DNA of 33,015 nt, taken from the NCBI GenBank assembly GCA_018242045.1, contig JAFECR010000004.1, forward strand, positions 5,127-38,141, read 5' to 3'. Origin of the DNA: Pseudomonadota bacterium. GTDB lineage: Bacteria; Pseudomonadota; Gammaproteobacteria; Berkiellales; Berkiellaceae. Under the pieces are notes generated by a model. The model did not search any database, was not told where the DNA came from, and saw nothing but the letters and a program-made list of their open reading frames with translations. The position numbers were made by a program, and so were the translations under genes. Each line of letters begins with the position of its first letter. The first letter of the stretch is position 1. Shown one piece after another: positions 15,766 to 24,292 of this stretch.

Positions 15766-17628
15766 GGGCTTCTTAACAACTTTCTCACCTTCTGTTGTTT
15801 CCTTCGCTGTTTTTACTTTTTCACCTTCGACAGTTTGTTTTACTGATTTTACTTTTTCAGCATTATCTACATTTGGTTTTGTATGCATCAAAACTGGTTT
15901 TGCTCTGCCTGATGTCGTTAGGGTTTGAGTTTGAGTTTGAGTTTGAGTTTGAGCTTTTGTACCGGCAGGCGTGTTTATTGCTTGGATAACACTGTCAAAA
16001 TTACCTTCTTTTACTACATCAAGCGGCGTTTTTCCTGCATTGTTAGCAATATCATTTTTTGCGCCTGCCTTTCTCAATTCCGTGATGATGGCAATTTTAT
16101 CTGGATCTGCATATGGCATATTACTTGCGTAATAAATCGCTGTATTGCCGTGTTTGTCACGAAGATCCAAATTGATATTACTAGATGCTATCAGTGTTTT
16201 AATAATAGCATGATTTTTTTGTTTAACCGCCAAATGCAAAGGAGAATACCCTTCACTATCTTGAATATTAACCGCATCCGGCATAAGGTTAATGACTTCC
16301 TTATTAAAATGGCCGTTAATAATTGATAGATTAACTGGTGTTTTACCTTGAGCGTTTTGTATACTTAGATCTGGTTTAACATCAAGCAAAATCTTAAGTG
16401 TATCTGTGTCTGTGGCTGGCGTTACTTCATTCATAATATCATTTTTATCAATAAATGCTTTAAATTGTGCTGAAGTTTTAAATTCATCTTTCATTAATTT
16501 CACTAAAGCAGATTGACCTCTTGCTACTCCTAGCGCTAGTAATTTTTTAATCTCTGGTTCTTTAAGATCAAAATCCTCATGTTCATTAAGTACGTCTTTA
16601 TCTTTTTCATGAAATTTATGCAAGTAGATACCCAGAACCTTGATCTCATCTCCTTTATACTCTTTTTTCATGGCAGCTAAACATTGTTCAGCTGTTAATT
16701 CTTTTTGATCAAGCTTACGATTATTTGAATCAAAGTATTTAAATTTACCTTCATCTGTTATAAAGGCACTTGTAAAATGATTTTCATCGCTATTCTTCTT
16801 GGTATTTAATATTTTGATGTAGAAAGTAACAAAGCCCTCTCTCCAATTGTTGTACAAATTCATCATATCGATGAAATCTTCTTCTTTGACTATCTCTTCC
16901 CTTGCCGTATATACTGGCGGCGTACCAAACCATAAAATATCAGAAAGATGTTCATCACCCGGTGTTACCATATTAAATTGCTTTTCCTTTTGCACTTGAT
17001 CTATTGGTTGCACTTCAGCGCCTTTATTTGTAGGATCTTTGTATAACACGTCTAATGTTGATGCTTGAAACCACACTAAATCGTTTATGACTTGCTTAAA
17101 CAGATCTTCACCGTCTTGATAAATTTCTCTTAATGTTGAATCTAATTTTGGAAAAGCCCCACCATCCCAATTTGCAATATATTTTCTAATATGGTCAAAT
17201 ACTTCTTTTTTGCCAATACTTTCATAATAAGCATAAAGCAATGACCATCCATTACAATTGCCCGCATCATTGAGAAACCCTGCCTTGATGTTAGCAGCAC
17301 AGTCATATTTTGAGACTACTTTTTTCATCAATTTTTTTTGTATTTTTTGCGCTTCTTCTACATTTTCTTTTTCTGCTTCATTGAGCTCTTTGAATATTTT
17401 CAAAATACCTTTTGCATCTTTGTGATGGAGTGATTTATTCTTTACAACGTCGTTTTCATACCAAAATGCTTTGAGATCTCTATTTTGCTTTTGCAGCATA
17501 ATCGTGTCTCTATCGAATGATTTTGGTTCAGCCTCACTCTCTTTCATGAGCTTTACTTGGCTGTATAAATTCTGATCGCAATAGTGCTGGAGCTGTTTAT
17601 TAAGATGGTATTGTGTAATATCTAGCAT
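15742..17628 (-). CDS. Ankyrin-repeat protein with papain-like Cys-His-Asp N-terminal domain, putative effector
   Basis: Encodes 628 residues; the ribosome binding site AGGAG lies 7 bases before the ATG. Residues 1-110 are helical. Residues 118-340 look like a papain-fold peptidase: DAGNCNGWSLLYAYY places Cys125 at the start of a helix, ENHFTSAFI gives His284 on a strand, and KYFDSNN gives Asp300 at the end of the next strand. The 16-residue His-Asp spacing equals that of YopT-type C58 peptidases. Residues about 400-550 hold roughly four ankyrin repeats, one close to consensus (GYSPLHLAVKQKNHAIIKTL). The tail has a Thr-Gln repeat (559-569) and a Lys/Glu-rich end. There is no signal peptide. 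It is very likely a secreted, host-targeted protein with the ankyrins choosing the target; the peptidase reading is inference. Confidence 0.78.
   Translation of the reverse strand: MLDITQYHLNKQLQHYCDQNLYSQVKLMKESEAEPKSFDRDTIMLQKQNRDLKAFWYENDVVKNKSLHHKDAKGILKIFKELNEAEKENVEEAQKIQKKLMKKVVSKYDCAANIKAGFLNDAGNCNGWSLLYAYYESIGKKEVFDHIRKYIANWDGGAFPKLDSTLREIYQDGEDLFKQVINDLVWFQASTLDVLYKDPTNKGAEVQPIDQVQKEKQFNMVTPGDEHLSDILWFGTPPVYTAREEIVKEEDFIDMMNLYNNWREGFVTFYIKILNTKKNSDENHFTSAFITDEGKFKYFDSNNRKLDQKELTAEQCLAAMKKEYKGDEIKVLGIYLHKFHEKDKDVLNEHEDFDLKEPEIKKLLALGVARGQSALVKLMKDEFKTSAQFKAFIDKNDIMNEVTPATDTDTLKILLDVKPDLSIQNAQGKTPVNLSIINGHFNKEVINLMPDAVNIQDSEGYSPLHLAVKQKNHAIIKTLIASSNINLDLRDKHGNTAIYYASNMPYADPDKIAIITELRKAGAKNDIANNAGKTPLDVVKEGNFDSVIQAINTPAGTKAQTQTQTQTQTLTTSGRAKPVLMHTKPNVDNAEKVKSVKQTVEGEKVKTAKETTEGEKVVKKPKKPSASH
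15923..15952. repeat. In-frame hexanucleotide repeat in the ankyrin gene
   Basis: Five perfect copies of GTTTGA on the plus strand encode alternating Thr-Gln on the minus strand. A plus-strand frame reading Phe-Glu repeats across it is only a shadow. Confidence 0.85.
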
Positions 17629-17839
17629 TTTACACTCCTAAAATACTTAAATTGGGAGATTTATTTATTTAGGCGCAAAATTGTTAAAAAAGTTCAGCCT
17701 GATTTTTTTATGAGAAATTCAGATTGTTCAAAATCAAAAAAATATTATTTAAATTCAATAAACTATGCTAGCGAGAACATTGTGAAAATTGTAAGTGCAC
17801 TTGTTATTTGAAGACATAGAATCTAATGATTAGTGCAAA

Positions 17840-18032
17840 AGCACCAAAACAAATCAAAATCATGCCACTAAAACGATTAATTCATCGTAAAACCATTTCA
17901 TTTAATAAACCATATACATGGCAGCACCTTTTTTCGTTTGTTCTAAAGTTAGTTTATTTTCAAATAAATTTGTTTTACGCTATTTCAATTTAAGTTTACT
18001 TTTTGTAACATACTTACAGGTGTTTTGGTGCT
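17840..18032. repeat. 193-base segment bounded by perfect 11-base inverted repeats
   Basis: AGCACCAAAAC (17840-17850) and GTTTTGGTGCT (18022-18032) are exact reverse complements in the 465-base gap between the ankyrin gene and yaiI. No gene, clear ribosome binding site or coding bias is seen between them. It could be a small mobile element or a chance pair; I saw no clear target duplication. Confidence 0.35.
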
Positions 18033-18093
18033 AACAAGATGAATTCCACCCTGTTATTTGAGTCATTTTACAAGAAATTTAATTGAGAAACCC

Positions 18094-18540
18094 ATGCAGA
18101 TTTTAGTTGATGCTGATGCTTGTCCTAAAGTAATTAAAGAAATTATCTTTCGCGTCGCTAAAAGACGCCAAATTATGACAACTTTATTTGCTAATCATGC
18201 CATTGGGATCCCGCTTTCTCCTTTTATTAAATTTGTTCAAACCTTAAGTGGCTTTGATGTGGTAGATTATAAAATACTTGACATGATTCAACCCGGTGAT
18301 TTAGTCATTACAGCCGATGTCCCGCTTGCAGCTGGTGTTATTGAAAAATTGGGCCATGCCTTAAACCCTCGAGGAACTTTCTACTCAACTGAAAATATCC
18401 AGCAAAAATTACATTCCCGCAATCTTAGTGAAGAACGGCGAGATCAAGGACAATTCACTCGCGGACCTTCGCCATTGCAACAGCATCATCATCAAGACTT
18501 TGCCAATGCCTTAGATCGTTTTTTAACAAAACATCAGTAG
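18094..18540 (+). CDS. yaiI: YaiI/YqxD (DUF188) family protein
   Basis: Encodes 148 residues, close to the usual 150 of this PIN-like family. The opening MQILVDADACPKVIKEI is the family signature, with Asp6 and Asp8 in the acidic pocket, followed by VITADVPLAAGVI and the C-terminal DFANALDRFL helix. The family has a nuclease-like (PIN/NYN) fold but no established substrate. The start is taken at the ATG at 18094, because the family begins at this Met; an upstream in-frame TTG at 18058 would add twelve residues without a better ribosome binding site. It stands alone, with an AT-rich 191-base gap after it in which I see nothing. Confidence 0.92.
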   Translation: MQILVDADACPKVIKEIIFRVAKRRQIMTTLFANHAIGIPLSPFIKFVQTLSGFDVVDYKILDMIQPGDLVITADVPLAAGVIEKLGHALNPRGTFYSTENIQQKLHSRNLSEERRDQGQFTRGPSPLQQHHHQDFANALDRFLTKHQ

Positions 18541-18731
18541 TTACCATTCTTAAGCTAAGTTACAATTCCTTTCTTAATTTTTTGCAGCTTAAACGGATAT
18601 ATCTATTAATGACGATGATAGGACCACAAAAAATTTTAATTGCTTGTAATCTAAACACGCTTTTTGACACGAAATCCCTTGAATCTTTACGTAACGCACT
18701 TATGGATTCACTTATATGGTCATCCTACCCT

Positions 18732-19892
18732 TTATAAAGTTAACCATTTATTTTGCATAATTCTGTGAATAAGAAATATAGACAACATAATCGCCACAAA
18801 CATCGTTAAACCAATTGGCATAAATTCCCCATGATAAAAATAAGCAACCATTTCAATAAGGAATGCTGTTAACGACAACAAAATGGATTGACCTAGCCCC
18901 GCAGATCGTCCTTTGGTATGAGGTAAAACCTCTAAAGAAAAAGGATATAGAATATTAATAGGAAACACGATTCCCAATGAGAAAAAAAGGAGTATCACTG
19001 TAATCACCATGGGATGCTTGATCTGCAGTAAAGAGACACCTAACAAAAAAATAGCACTTATCAAGCAAACAATCATTCCAAAATACAAGCAGCGTTTTTG
19101 TCCAAATAATCTATATAGTTGAGGGCTTAAAATACACACGATGGCAAAAACTAAAGAAAGGGATCCTTGATAGTAGCCATATTGCTCAAGTGGCACTGCC
19201 ATTCCTTGCATGTAAAGAATGGGAGCCATACCTGTAAATAACCAATATGCACCAGTTAAAAGAGATATGCCCGCAAAGAAGGTGAGTAACTTTTTAGATT
19301 TTAACAACGGAACATAGGTATTAAGCGAAAGCGAGACATCATGATTGCCAGCTTTACTAGGAACAGAAAAATAACTTGCAATTAAACACAAAACGCCCAT
19401 GCCTAAAAGAACAGAAAAATTCCCTCTCCAACTAAAATATAAATTAACAAAACTGCCTATGACAGGCGCTATAGCCATAGCAAGTGTTTTAACACCATTC
19501 ACCAGCCCCATCGCACCAGGTTGCTTTTCTTTTGCGTAATTTTCTAGAAGTACTGGGAAGGAAAGAATGGCAGGCGCTGAAATCCCTATACCTTGTAAAG
19601 CCCGCCCTAAAATTAAACCGAAATAATTAGGCGTAAAAACACATAACAGACTACCTAATACAAAAATACATAGCCCTAAGATTAAAACGGTTCGACGGTT
19701 ATACTTATCGCCCAGGGCACCTGCAAATAAAGAACAAATACAAAAGGCGGTAAAGTTTATACTGATTGTCATTTGCACCATAAAAGGTGAAAGATTAAAT
19801 ACGTTTTGTAATTCCGGAAAACTGGGAATGAAAAGATCCATTTCCATGCCACAGAGCACTTGAATAAACAAAATCGTAATCAGCTTGAACAT
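18732..19892 (-). CDS. Bcr/CflA-type multidrug MFS exporter
   Basis: Encodes 386 residues with about twelve hydrophobic segments. MDLFIPSFPELQNVF in the first helix-loop is characteristic of Bcr/CflA drug:proton antiporters. Motif A, GALGDKYNRRTVLI (about 58-71), lies between helices 2 and 3, and a Gly/Pro-rich stretch in helix 5 (LAMAIAPVIGSF) matches motif C of antiporters. It should export small cationic or hydrophobic compounds through the inner membrane. It is divergent from the bacteriocin-like gene at 20043, with 150 bases between them; a role in peptide export is unlikely, since such peptides use ABC transporters. The ATG at 19890-19892 begins directly at helix 1. Confidence 0.9.
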   Translation of the reverse strand: MFKLITILFIQVLCGMEMDLFIPSFPELQNVFNLSPFMVQMTISINFTAFCICSLFAGALGDKYNRRTVLILGLCIFVLGSLLCVFTPNYFGLILGRALQGIGISAPAILSFPVLLENYAKEKQPGAMGLVNGVKTLAMAIAPVIGSFVNLYFSWRGNFSVLLGMGVLCLIASYFSVPSKAGNHDVSLSLNTYVPLLKSKKLLTFFAGISLLTGAYWLFTGMAPILYMQGMAVPLEQYGYYQGSLSLVFAIVCILSPQLYRLFGQKRCLYFGMIVCLISAIFLLGVSLLQIKHPMVITVILLFFSLGIVFPINILYPFSLEVLPHTKGRSAGLGQSILLSLTAFLIEMVAYFYHGEFMPIGLTMFVAIMLSIFLIHRIMQNKWLTL

Positions 19893-20042
19893 ATTTTTCG
19901 AACCTTACAGAAAACTCATTGATAATAACGCGTTTAAAACAAAAGTGTTATCTACTTCTTTGCAACCGATCTTTTGATTGACGCGATCAGTTTTTTTAGC
20001 TAAATTAAGCTCACTTACATCAAATGATTTAGAAGGCTAACC

Positions 20043-20342
20043 ATGCATTTAATTTCACAAATATCTGATTTAAAAACCGTTTCTGGCGGATATGACATTG
20101 TTTATGACGAATTTGTGACCTCAAATACTATTTTAATTCATTCTATTGTGGAGGCATTACGTGCAGGATTTACTGGCGGGGCCTTAGGTGGTTTTGGGGG
20201 TATCTTTGTAGGTGGAATACCTGGTGCTGCAGTACTTGGGACTTTTGGTGCGGTAGTTGGAGGATACCTTGGTTACAAGTACAACGACTATGCAGATATT
20301 GAACCTGATACATGGGTTACATGGAAAGTTACCTATGTTTAG
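20043..20342 (+). CDS. Double-glycine-leader bacteriocin/microcin-like peptide
   Basis: Encodes 99 residues; AGAAGG lies 6 bases before the ATG. The first 16 residues look like a class II bacteriocin leader: LKTVSGG, with Gly15-Gly16 at -2/-1, Val13 at -4, Leu10 at -7 and Asp9 at -8. The predicted mature part (83 residues) has a polar start and then a Gly/Ala/Val-rich membrane-seeking helix pair (about 40-78) with GxxxG spacing (GGALGGFGGIF, GAVVGGYLGY), and ends in an aromatic polar tail. Such peptides are cleaved and exported by C39-peptidase ABC transporters and permeabilise target membranes. No such transporter or obvious immunity gene lies in the window. A glycine-zipper membrane protein with a chance leader is the alternative. 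Confidence 0.65.
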   Translation: MHLISQISDLKTVSGGYDIVYDEFVTSNTILIHSIVEALRAGFTGGALGGFGGIFVGGIPGAAVLGTFGAVVGGYLGYKYNDYADIEPDTWVTWKVTYV

Positions 20343-20377
20343 CAAATTTTAAATACTAACTTTACTTAGAGTAACAC

Positions 20378-20500
20378 ATACTCGAACCAGTTTAAATTTA
20401 GGCGAGGCGCCAAGAGAGCGAATCCCCAGGAATGCACATATTAGTGCATGACTGGGGTGAGCGCAGGCAACAAAGCATAAATTTAAACTGGGAAGAGTAT
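20378..20500. mobile_element. Complete 123-base inverted-repeat element (family A, MITE-like or structured RNA)
   Basis: The left end ATACTC-GAA-CCAGTTTAAATTTA (20378-20400) is mirrored by TAAATTTAAACTGG-GAA-GAGTAT (20478-20500); only the central three bases fail to pair. Inside is a hairpin, CCCCAG-GA-ATGCAC / GTGCAT-GA-CTGGGG (20424-20437 and 20444-20457), with a six-base loop and a symmetrical GA/GA internal loop of the kind that forms sheared G-A pairs in RNA. It has no coding capacity. Partial copies at 1-32 and 32960-32984 show it is dispersed. It lies between the bacteriocin-like gene and the S9 peptidase gene and may also end transcription. Confidence 0.75.
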
Positions 20501-20515
20501 ATAGACAGTTTTAAC

Positions 20516-20544
20516 TTTAAACCAACAGTGCAGCCCTGTATAAT
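20516..20544 (+). promoter_or_regulatory. Promoter candidate for the S9 peptidase gene
   Basis: A perfect -10 TATAAT (20539-20544) with a weak -35 TTTAAA (20516-20521) at 17-base spacing, just right of the inverted-repeat element and about 60 bases before the ATG. Confidence 0.45.
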
Positions 20545-20608
20545 CAGCCCAAAATCATTTTCCTTTTCTTAAAGCTGTATAGAAAACGTTCAAACTTAAG
20601 AAAAATTG

Positions 20609-22609
20609 ATGAAATATTCAATATCAAGTTATTGCTTCAAATTACTTGCAGCTTTTATTGCTACAGCAACTCTTTTCTTTGGAGAGATAGCATTGGCAAA
20701 AGATCAACAACAAACTCAAACTTATATTTCAAGAGATATTCTTTTTACTTCCCCTGAGGTGATGGCAATAAAAATAAGTCCAGATTCCAAATTCCTTGCC
20801 TATGTGAAAGCAGAACCCACAGGGGTTATGAACCTTTATATCTGTGAAACAAGTAAATGTTCTAATACCAATTCCCTCAAACAAGTCACTCATTTTAAAA
20901 CTCCAGAGATTTATAGATTTTTCTGGACAAACGATTCAAAACACATTGTTTTTTTACAAGACACCAATGGATCTAAAGCTTACCAACTGTACTCTCTCAA
21001 TATCAAGTCGGGTGATTTAATAAATCACACCAGAGATTTTAAAGGAATATCCGCTAAAATTTTCAAAGTTAGCGGCGCTAAAGTTGCAGTCGGGATCAAT
21101 GATCGAAACCCAAAATATCACGATATTTTTGTTCTTGATGTCAATAATGGCTCTCTCACTAAAATTTTTGAAAATGATCGCTTTGCTCGTTTTATCTTTG
21201 ATGAAAATCTTAACATTGCCTTTAAAGAAGAAATACACGAAGATGGTGCGATTGATATTTATAAAGACAAAAATATTTATATTCACTTTTCTCCTGAGGA
21301 TGCTTTTCATTCACGAATTCTAAAAGTTCACAACTCAATATTATACTATGTTGATTCACGAAATTCAGATACCACATGGCTCAAAGCTGTTGATTTAACA
21401 ACGGGCAAAGAAAGCCCTTTGGCTAATAATCCAAAGAGTGATATCAATGATGTTGTCTTTATTGATGATCGCCCATTTATGTATGCCACAACTTGGCTTA
21501 AAAAAGAGTGGCATCGTTTAGGAACTGAAAATTTTGATTTTCTACAAAAAAACCTTGGCACTAATTTTGAGGTCGTAAGTCAAAGCAAAAACCTTTGGAT
21601 CATCAGAACTTATGAACCCAAAAGAATAGGTGCAAGTTTCTATCTTTATAACCGAGACAACGAACAACTTACCGCTTTATTTATTGCTAAAACTCATCCA
21701 CAGTTAGCCGATATGATCCCCTTTGAGTTTGAAGCAAGAGACGGATTAAATCTAACTGCTTACATCACTTTACCTCCTCAAATTAAATCTCTTGATTCGG
21801 TCAAACTACCTATGCCACTTATTGTCTTTCCTCATGGCGGCCCTTTTCAAGTGCGAGATACTTGGTCCTATAATCCGTACGTTCAATGGCTAGCCAGTCG
21901 TGGATATGCTGTTTTATCTGTAAATTTTCGCTTATCTTCAGGCCTTGGAAAAGCACTGGTCAATGCCGGTAACGGAGAATGGGGCAGAAAAGCACTTTTT
22001 GATCTTATCGATGGCGTGCAATGGTGCATTGATCATGGAATTACAACCGAAGCGCAAGTTGGCATCATGGGAGGAAGTTATGGTGGATATTCAACCTTAG
22101 CGGCACTAACCTTCACTCCTAAAAAATTTGCAGTTGGAGTTGATATCGTTGGTCCTTCTAGTCTAATCACCGTCATGGAGAAGGTTCCAATGTACTGGGA
22201 TTTCCCTAATTATCCTTTATCTGACGAAGAATTGTTTTTTACCAAAGGCGCCTTTATAAAAAGTATGGGGGCAAGCCCACATGATCCAAAAGGGCGGCTT
22301 TTTTTGGCGAGCCGTTCCCCACTTCATTTTTCTCAGCAAATTGAACGTCCTCTGCTTTTAATCCAAGGCGATAATGATCCTATTGTAACTAAAGAAGAGT
22401 CGCAGCAAATTTTTAAAGAGCTGAAAAGGTTAAAAAAGAAAACTTGCTTACTTTCGTTTTCAGATGAAGGACACCAATTTAGACGTTATGCAAATATTGA
22501 CACCTATCTTGCTTATACTGAGAAGTGGCTCCATGACGCTCTTGGAGGTGCCTTTGAGCCTATAGATCCCCAGTTTATGAAGGAATCTAGCGTTACGATT
22601 GAGCAATGA
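20609..22609 (+). CDS. Secreted S9 family (prolyl oligopeptidase/acylaminoacyl-peptidase-like) serine peptidase
   Basis: Encodes 666 residues. An N-terminal signal peptide (Lys-containing start, hydrophobic LLAAFIATATLFF, cleavage near IALA-KD) points to the periplasm or beyond. Residues about 40-370 are a WD/TolB-like beta-propeller. Residues 385-650 are the alpha/beta-hydrolase domain with GGSYGGY (Ser490), GDNDPIV (Asp590) and DEGHQF (His622), giving a complete catalytic triad; HGGPF supplies the oxyanion region. The family cleaves short peptides. The ATG at 20609 is preferred over the TTG just before it. It is convergent with the DUF1254 gene. A 39-base copy of its last codons occurs at 24150-24188. 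Confidence 0.93.
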   Translation: MKYSISSYCFKLLAAFIATATLFFGEIALAKDQQQTQTYISRDILFTSPEVMAIKISPDSKFLAYVKAEPTGVMNLYICETSKCSNTNSLKQVTHFKTPEIYRFFWTNDSKHIVFLQDTNGSKAYQLYSLNIKSGDLINHTRDFKGISAKIFKVSGAKVAVGINDRNPKYHDIFVLDVNNGSLTKIFENDRFARFIFDENLNIAFKEEIHEDGAIDIYKDKNIYIHFSPEDAFHSRILKVHNSILYYVDSRNSDTTWLKAVDLTTGKESPLANNPKSDINDVVFIDDRPFMYATTWLKKEWHRLGTENFDFLQKNLGTNFEVVSQSKNLWIIRTYEPKRIGASFYLYNRDNEQLTALFIAKTHPQLADMIPFEFEARDGLNLTAYITLPPQIKSLDSVKLPMPLIVFPHGGPFQVRDTWSYNPYVQWLASRGYAVLSVNFRLSSGLGKALVNAGNGEWGRKALFDLIDGVQWCIDHGITTEAQVGIMGGSYGGYSTLAALTFTPKKFAVGVDIVGPSSLITVMEKVPMYWDFPNYPLSDEELFFTKGAFIKSMGASPHDPKGRLFLASRSPLHFSQQIERPLLLIQGDNDPIVTKEESQQIFKELKRLKKKTCLLSFSDEGHQFRRYANIDTYLAYTEKWLHDALGGAFEPIDPQFMKESSVTIEQ

Positions 22610-22656
22610 TTTGCTTGTGTGCTCATAGCTTAAAGAGATCTTCTTATTATTCTCTA

Positions 22657-24072
22657 CTATTTTCGTTTTACAACTTCAGGTGGCATCCACATTCCTTTGA
22701 TCAATACTTCTTCTGGCCAGTAGAAACGTAACATCAAAATAAAGTCTCCTTCTGGCGCAGGTAACCAATTTGATTCTTTTTCCTTACCAGGAGATTCATG
22801 TTGAATAAACAAATCAACCGATCCATCTTCATTCTTCTTTAGATTGTCGCGGGGGCTTACTGTGTACCGATTTAGTGCATTTTTAGTAAAGAAATATTTA
22901 TCATCGTACATGGTTAAAGACCAAAAACCTTTTACCGGAGGTAATTTACCTGGCGCAAAATGCATTGTATATTTATTTTTCCCATTAAGCTTATTACCCT
23001 GACTATCTTCAGTTGCAATGGGATAAATTGCGTCTTGTGGGCGGTTGGCTCCCAAACCCACTGCAGCAACAAAAGCACGCTGTAAATAATCGGTGCCATA
23101 CGTACCTGTTTTTATAGAATATACCCAACCATTTTTAATTACACTTGCATTTTTAATATGGTCGATTATTGTTTTTTGGCCAATCGTAATAGATTTCTCC
23201 AACGCTTTTTGAAGCTGCGGATCCACGCTGTTGAAATCAAATGCTTCACCAGGTTTGATGCCTAATTTGGCCATTTTTTCTACGATTTCGATATCTTCTT
23301 TAACAGGCGGATTGCTTTTTAATAGCAAAGATAAGAGATTAAAATATTCTTTAGCTGAAAGCGCATTCACTTGATCACGAACAGGTGTTTTCATATCAAT
23401 GCTGGTATCGACTTTGCCTTTGGGGGGTACATAATCTTTACCATAAGCACTTAAAGGCATGAGTTTATATTCATCTTGAAGTTGGTGAACTATTTTATAA
23501 TCTTCGACGCTACCAGTGCAATAGGTTCGACCTAAGATCCAAACAAGGTTAGTTGATGATTTATATTCTTTTACACCCTCAGGTAAAGATCCCGTCCACT
23601 TTGGTCCTACAATCGCAAAACTTTGCGCTTTTGTGCCAGTTGTTCGAGTGCCTGGATCACTAAATACTTCGGTCCATCCACTTAGCATTGGCATTAAATA
23701 ATAACGATCGCCTTCATCAGGAACTTGTAATATGTAAGGCTCTTGCCCAACATCAATCCAAGCAGAAGAGTAAAGGGTATCAGCATTAGGTGCAGTAACA
23801 TCTCGAAATGAGGCGTTAGGATATTCTCTTGCATTCACAAATTGTCCCATAGGCGCTCTTAAATTTTCTACCGTTTCCACATTTGTCATCACACGGCGTG
23901 TGAATTCCATCGTGATTAAGGGGTATGCATAAATGTAAACTTCTGTCCCTAGTTCCAATGCTTGAGCTTGCGTGAGCTCAATTTCTTTAGCACTAAGTGG
24001 TACAGCAAAAAATAGCAGTATTAAAAAAGATCCATGCAAGAAACCTTTGACATTCATGAATATTTTTTTCAT
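22657..24072 (-). CDS. Exported DUF1254/DUF1214 domain protein
   Basis: Encodes 471 residues. A signal peptide ends near PLSA-KE (about residue 28). The N-terminal part has the DUF1254 core: EVYIYAYPLITMEFTRRVM, then PNADTLYSSAWIDV, then YYLMPMLSGWTEVFSDPGTRTTG. The C-terminal part has the DUF1214 core: YTMHFAPGKLPPVKGFWSLTMYD and NRYTVSPRDNLKKNEDGS, ending with EGDFILMLRFYWP. Proteins of this two-domain family are widespread and secreted. Their biochemical function is not established, so none is proposed. It is probably monocistronic: 220 bases separate it from the kinase gene downstream of it on the right, and that gap holds a fragment of another gene. Confidence 0.93.
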   Translation of the reverse strand: MKKIFMNVKGFLHGSFLILLFFAVPLSAKEIELTQAQALELGTEVYIYAYPLITMEFTRRVMTNVETVENLRAPMGQFVNAREYPNASFRDVTAPNADTLYSSAWIDVGQEPYILQVPDEGDRYYLMPMLSGWTEVFSDPGTRTTGTKAQSFAIVGPKWTGSLPEGVKEYKSSTNLVWILGRTYCTGSVEDYKIVHQLQDEYKLMPLSAYGKDYVPPKGKVDTSIDMKTPVRDQVNALSAKEYFNLLSLLLKSNPPVKEDIEIVEKMAKLGIKPGEAFDFNSVDPQLQKALEKSITIGQKTIIDHIKNASVIKNGWVYSIKTGTYGTDYLQRAFVAAVGLGANRPQDAIYPIATEDSQGNKLNGKNKYTMHFAPGKLPPVKGFWSLTMYDDKYFFTKNALNRYTVSPRDNLKKNEDGSVDLFIQHESPGKEKESNWLPAPEGDFILMLRFYWPEEVLIKGMWMPPEVVKRK

Positions 24073-24149
24073 ATTGTACTCTTTAAAACCGTGAATCTAG
24101 AAATAGTCATAGCATCTTTTGACTTTGATTTCCAAATTATTTACTCCTA

Positions 24150-24188
24150 CAGTTTATGAAGGAATTTGGCGTTATTATTGAACAATGA
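24150..24188 (+). pseudogene. Fragment of a second S9 peptidase gene (3' end only)
   Basis: Reads QFMKEFGVIIEQ-stop, matching the last codons of the peptidase gene at 22571-22609 (QFMKESSVTIEQ-stop), with about 5 differences in 41 bases and the same stop. Nothing recognisable of the gene survives upstream of it. It suggests a past tandem duplication or recombination across the DUF1254 gene. Confidence 0.6.
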
Positions 24189-24292
24189 TTGAGTACGCTA
24201 TGCGTTGTGAATAAAAATCCAACTTACTGGGTACAACGAACTTTTACACTAATGAATGAATTAAAGTACTGCATTTTTAGACCCAACATAAA

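Noticed and set aside
15795..16326. Two plus-strand open frames with Phe-Glu or Ser-Leu repeats
   Set aside because: Both are shadows of the GTTTGA repeat and the ankyrin coding sequence on the minus strand.
17629..17800. CTTAA-type half-sites reminiscent of PmrA boxes upstream of the ankyrin gene
   Set aside because: Only single half-sites at unsuitable spacing; in AT-rich DNA these are expected by chance.
20378..20500. Identification of the element as a HEARO/omega RNA or other named RNA
   Set aside because: The compact GA-bulged hairpin invites it, but I could not match the known consensus and no IscB or TnpB gene is adjacent.
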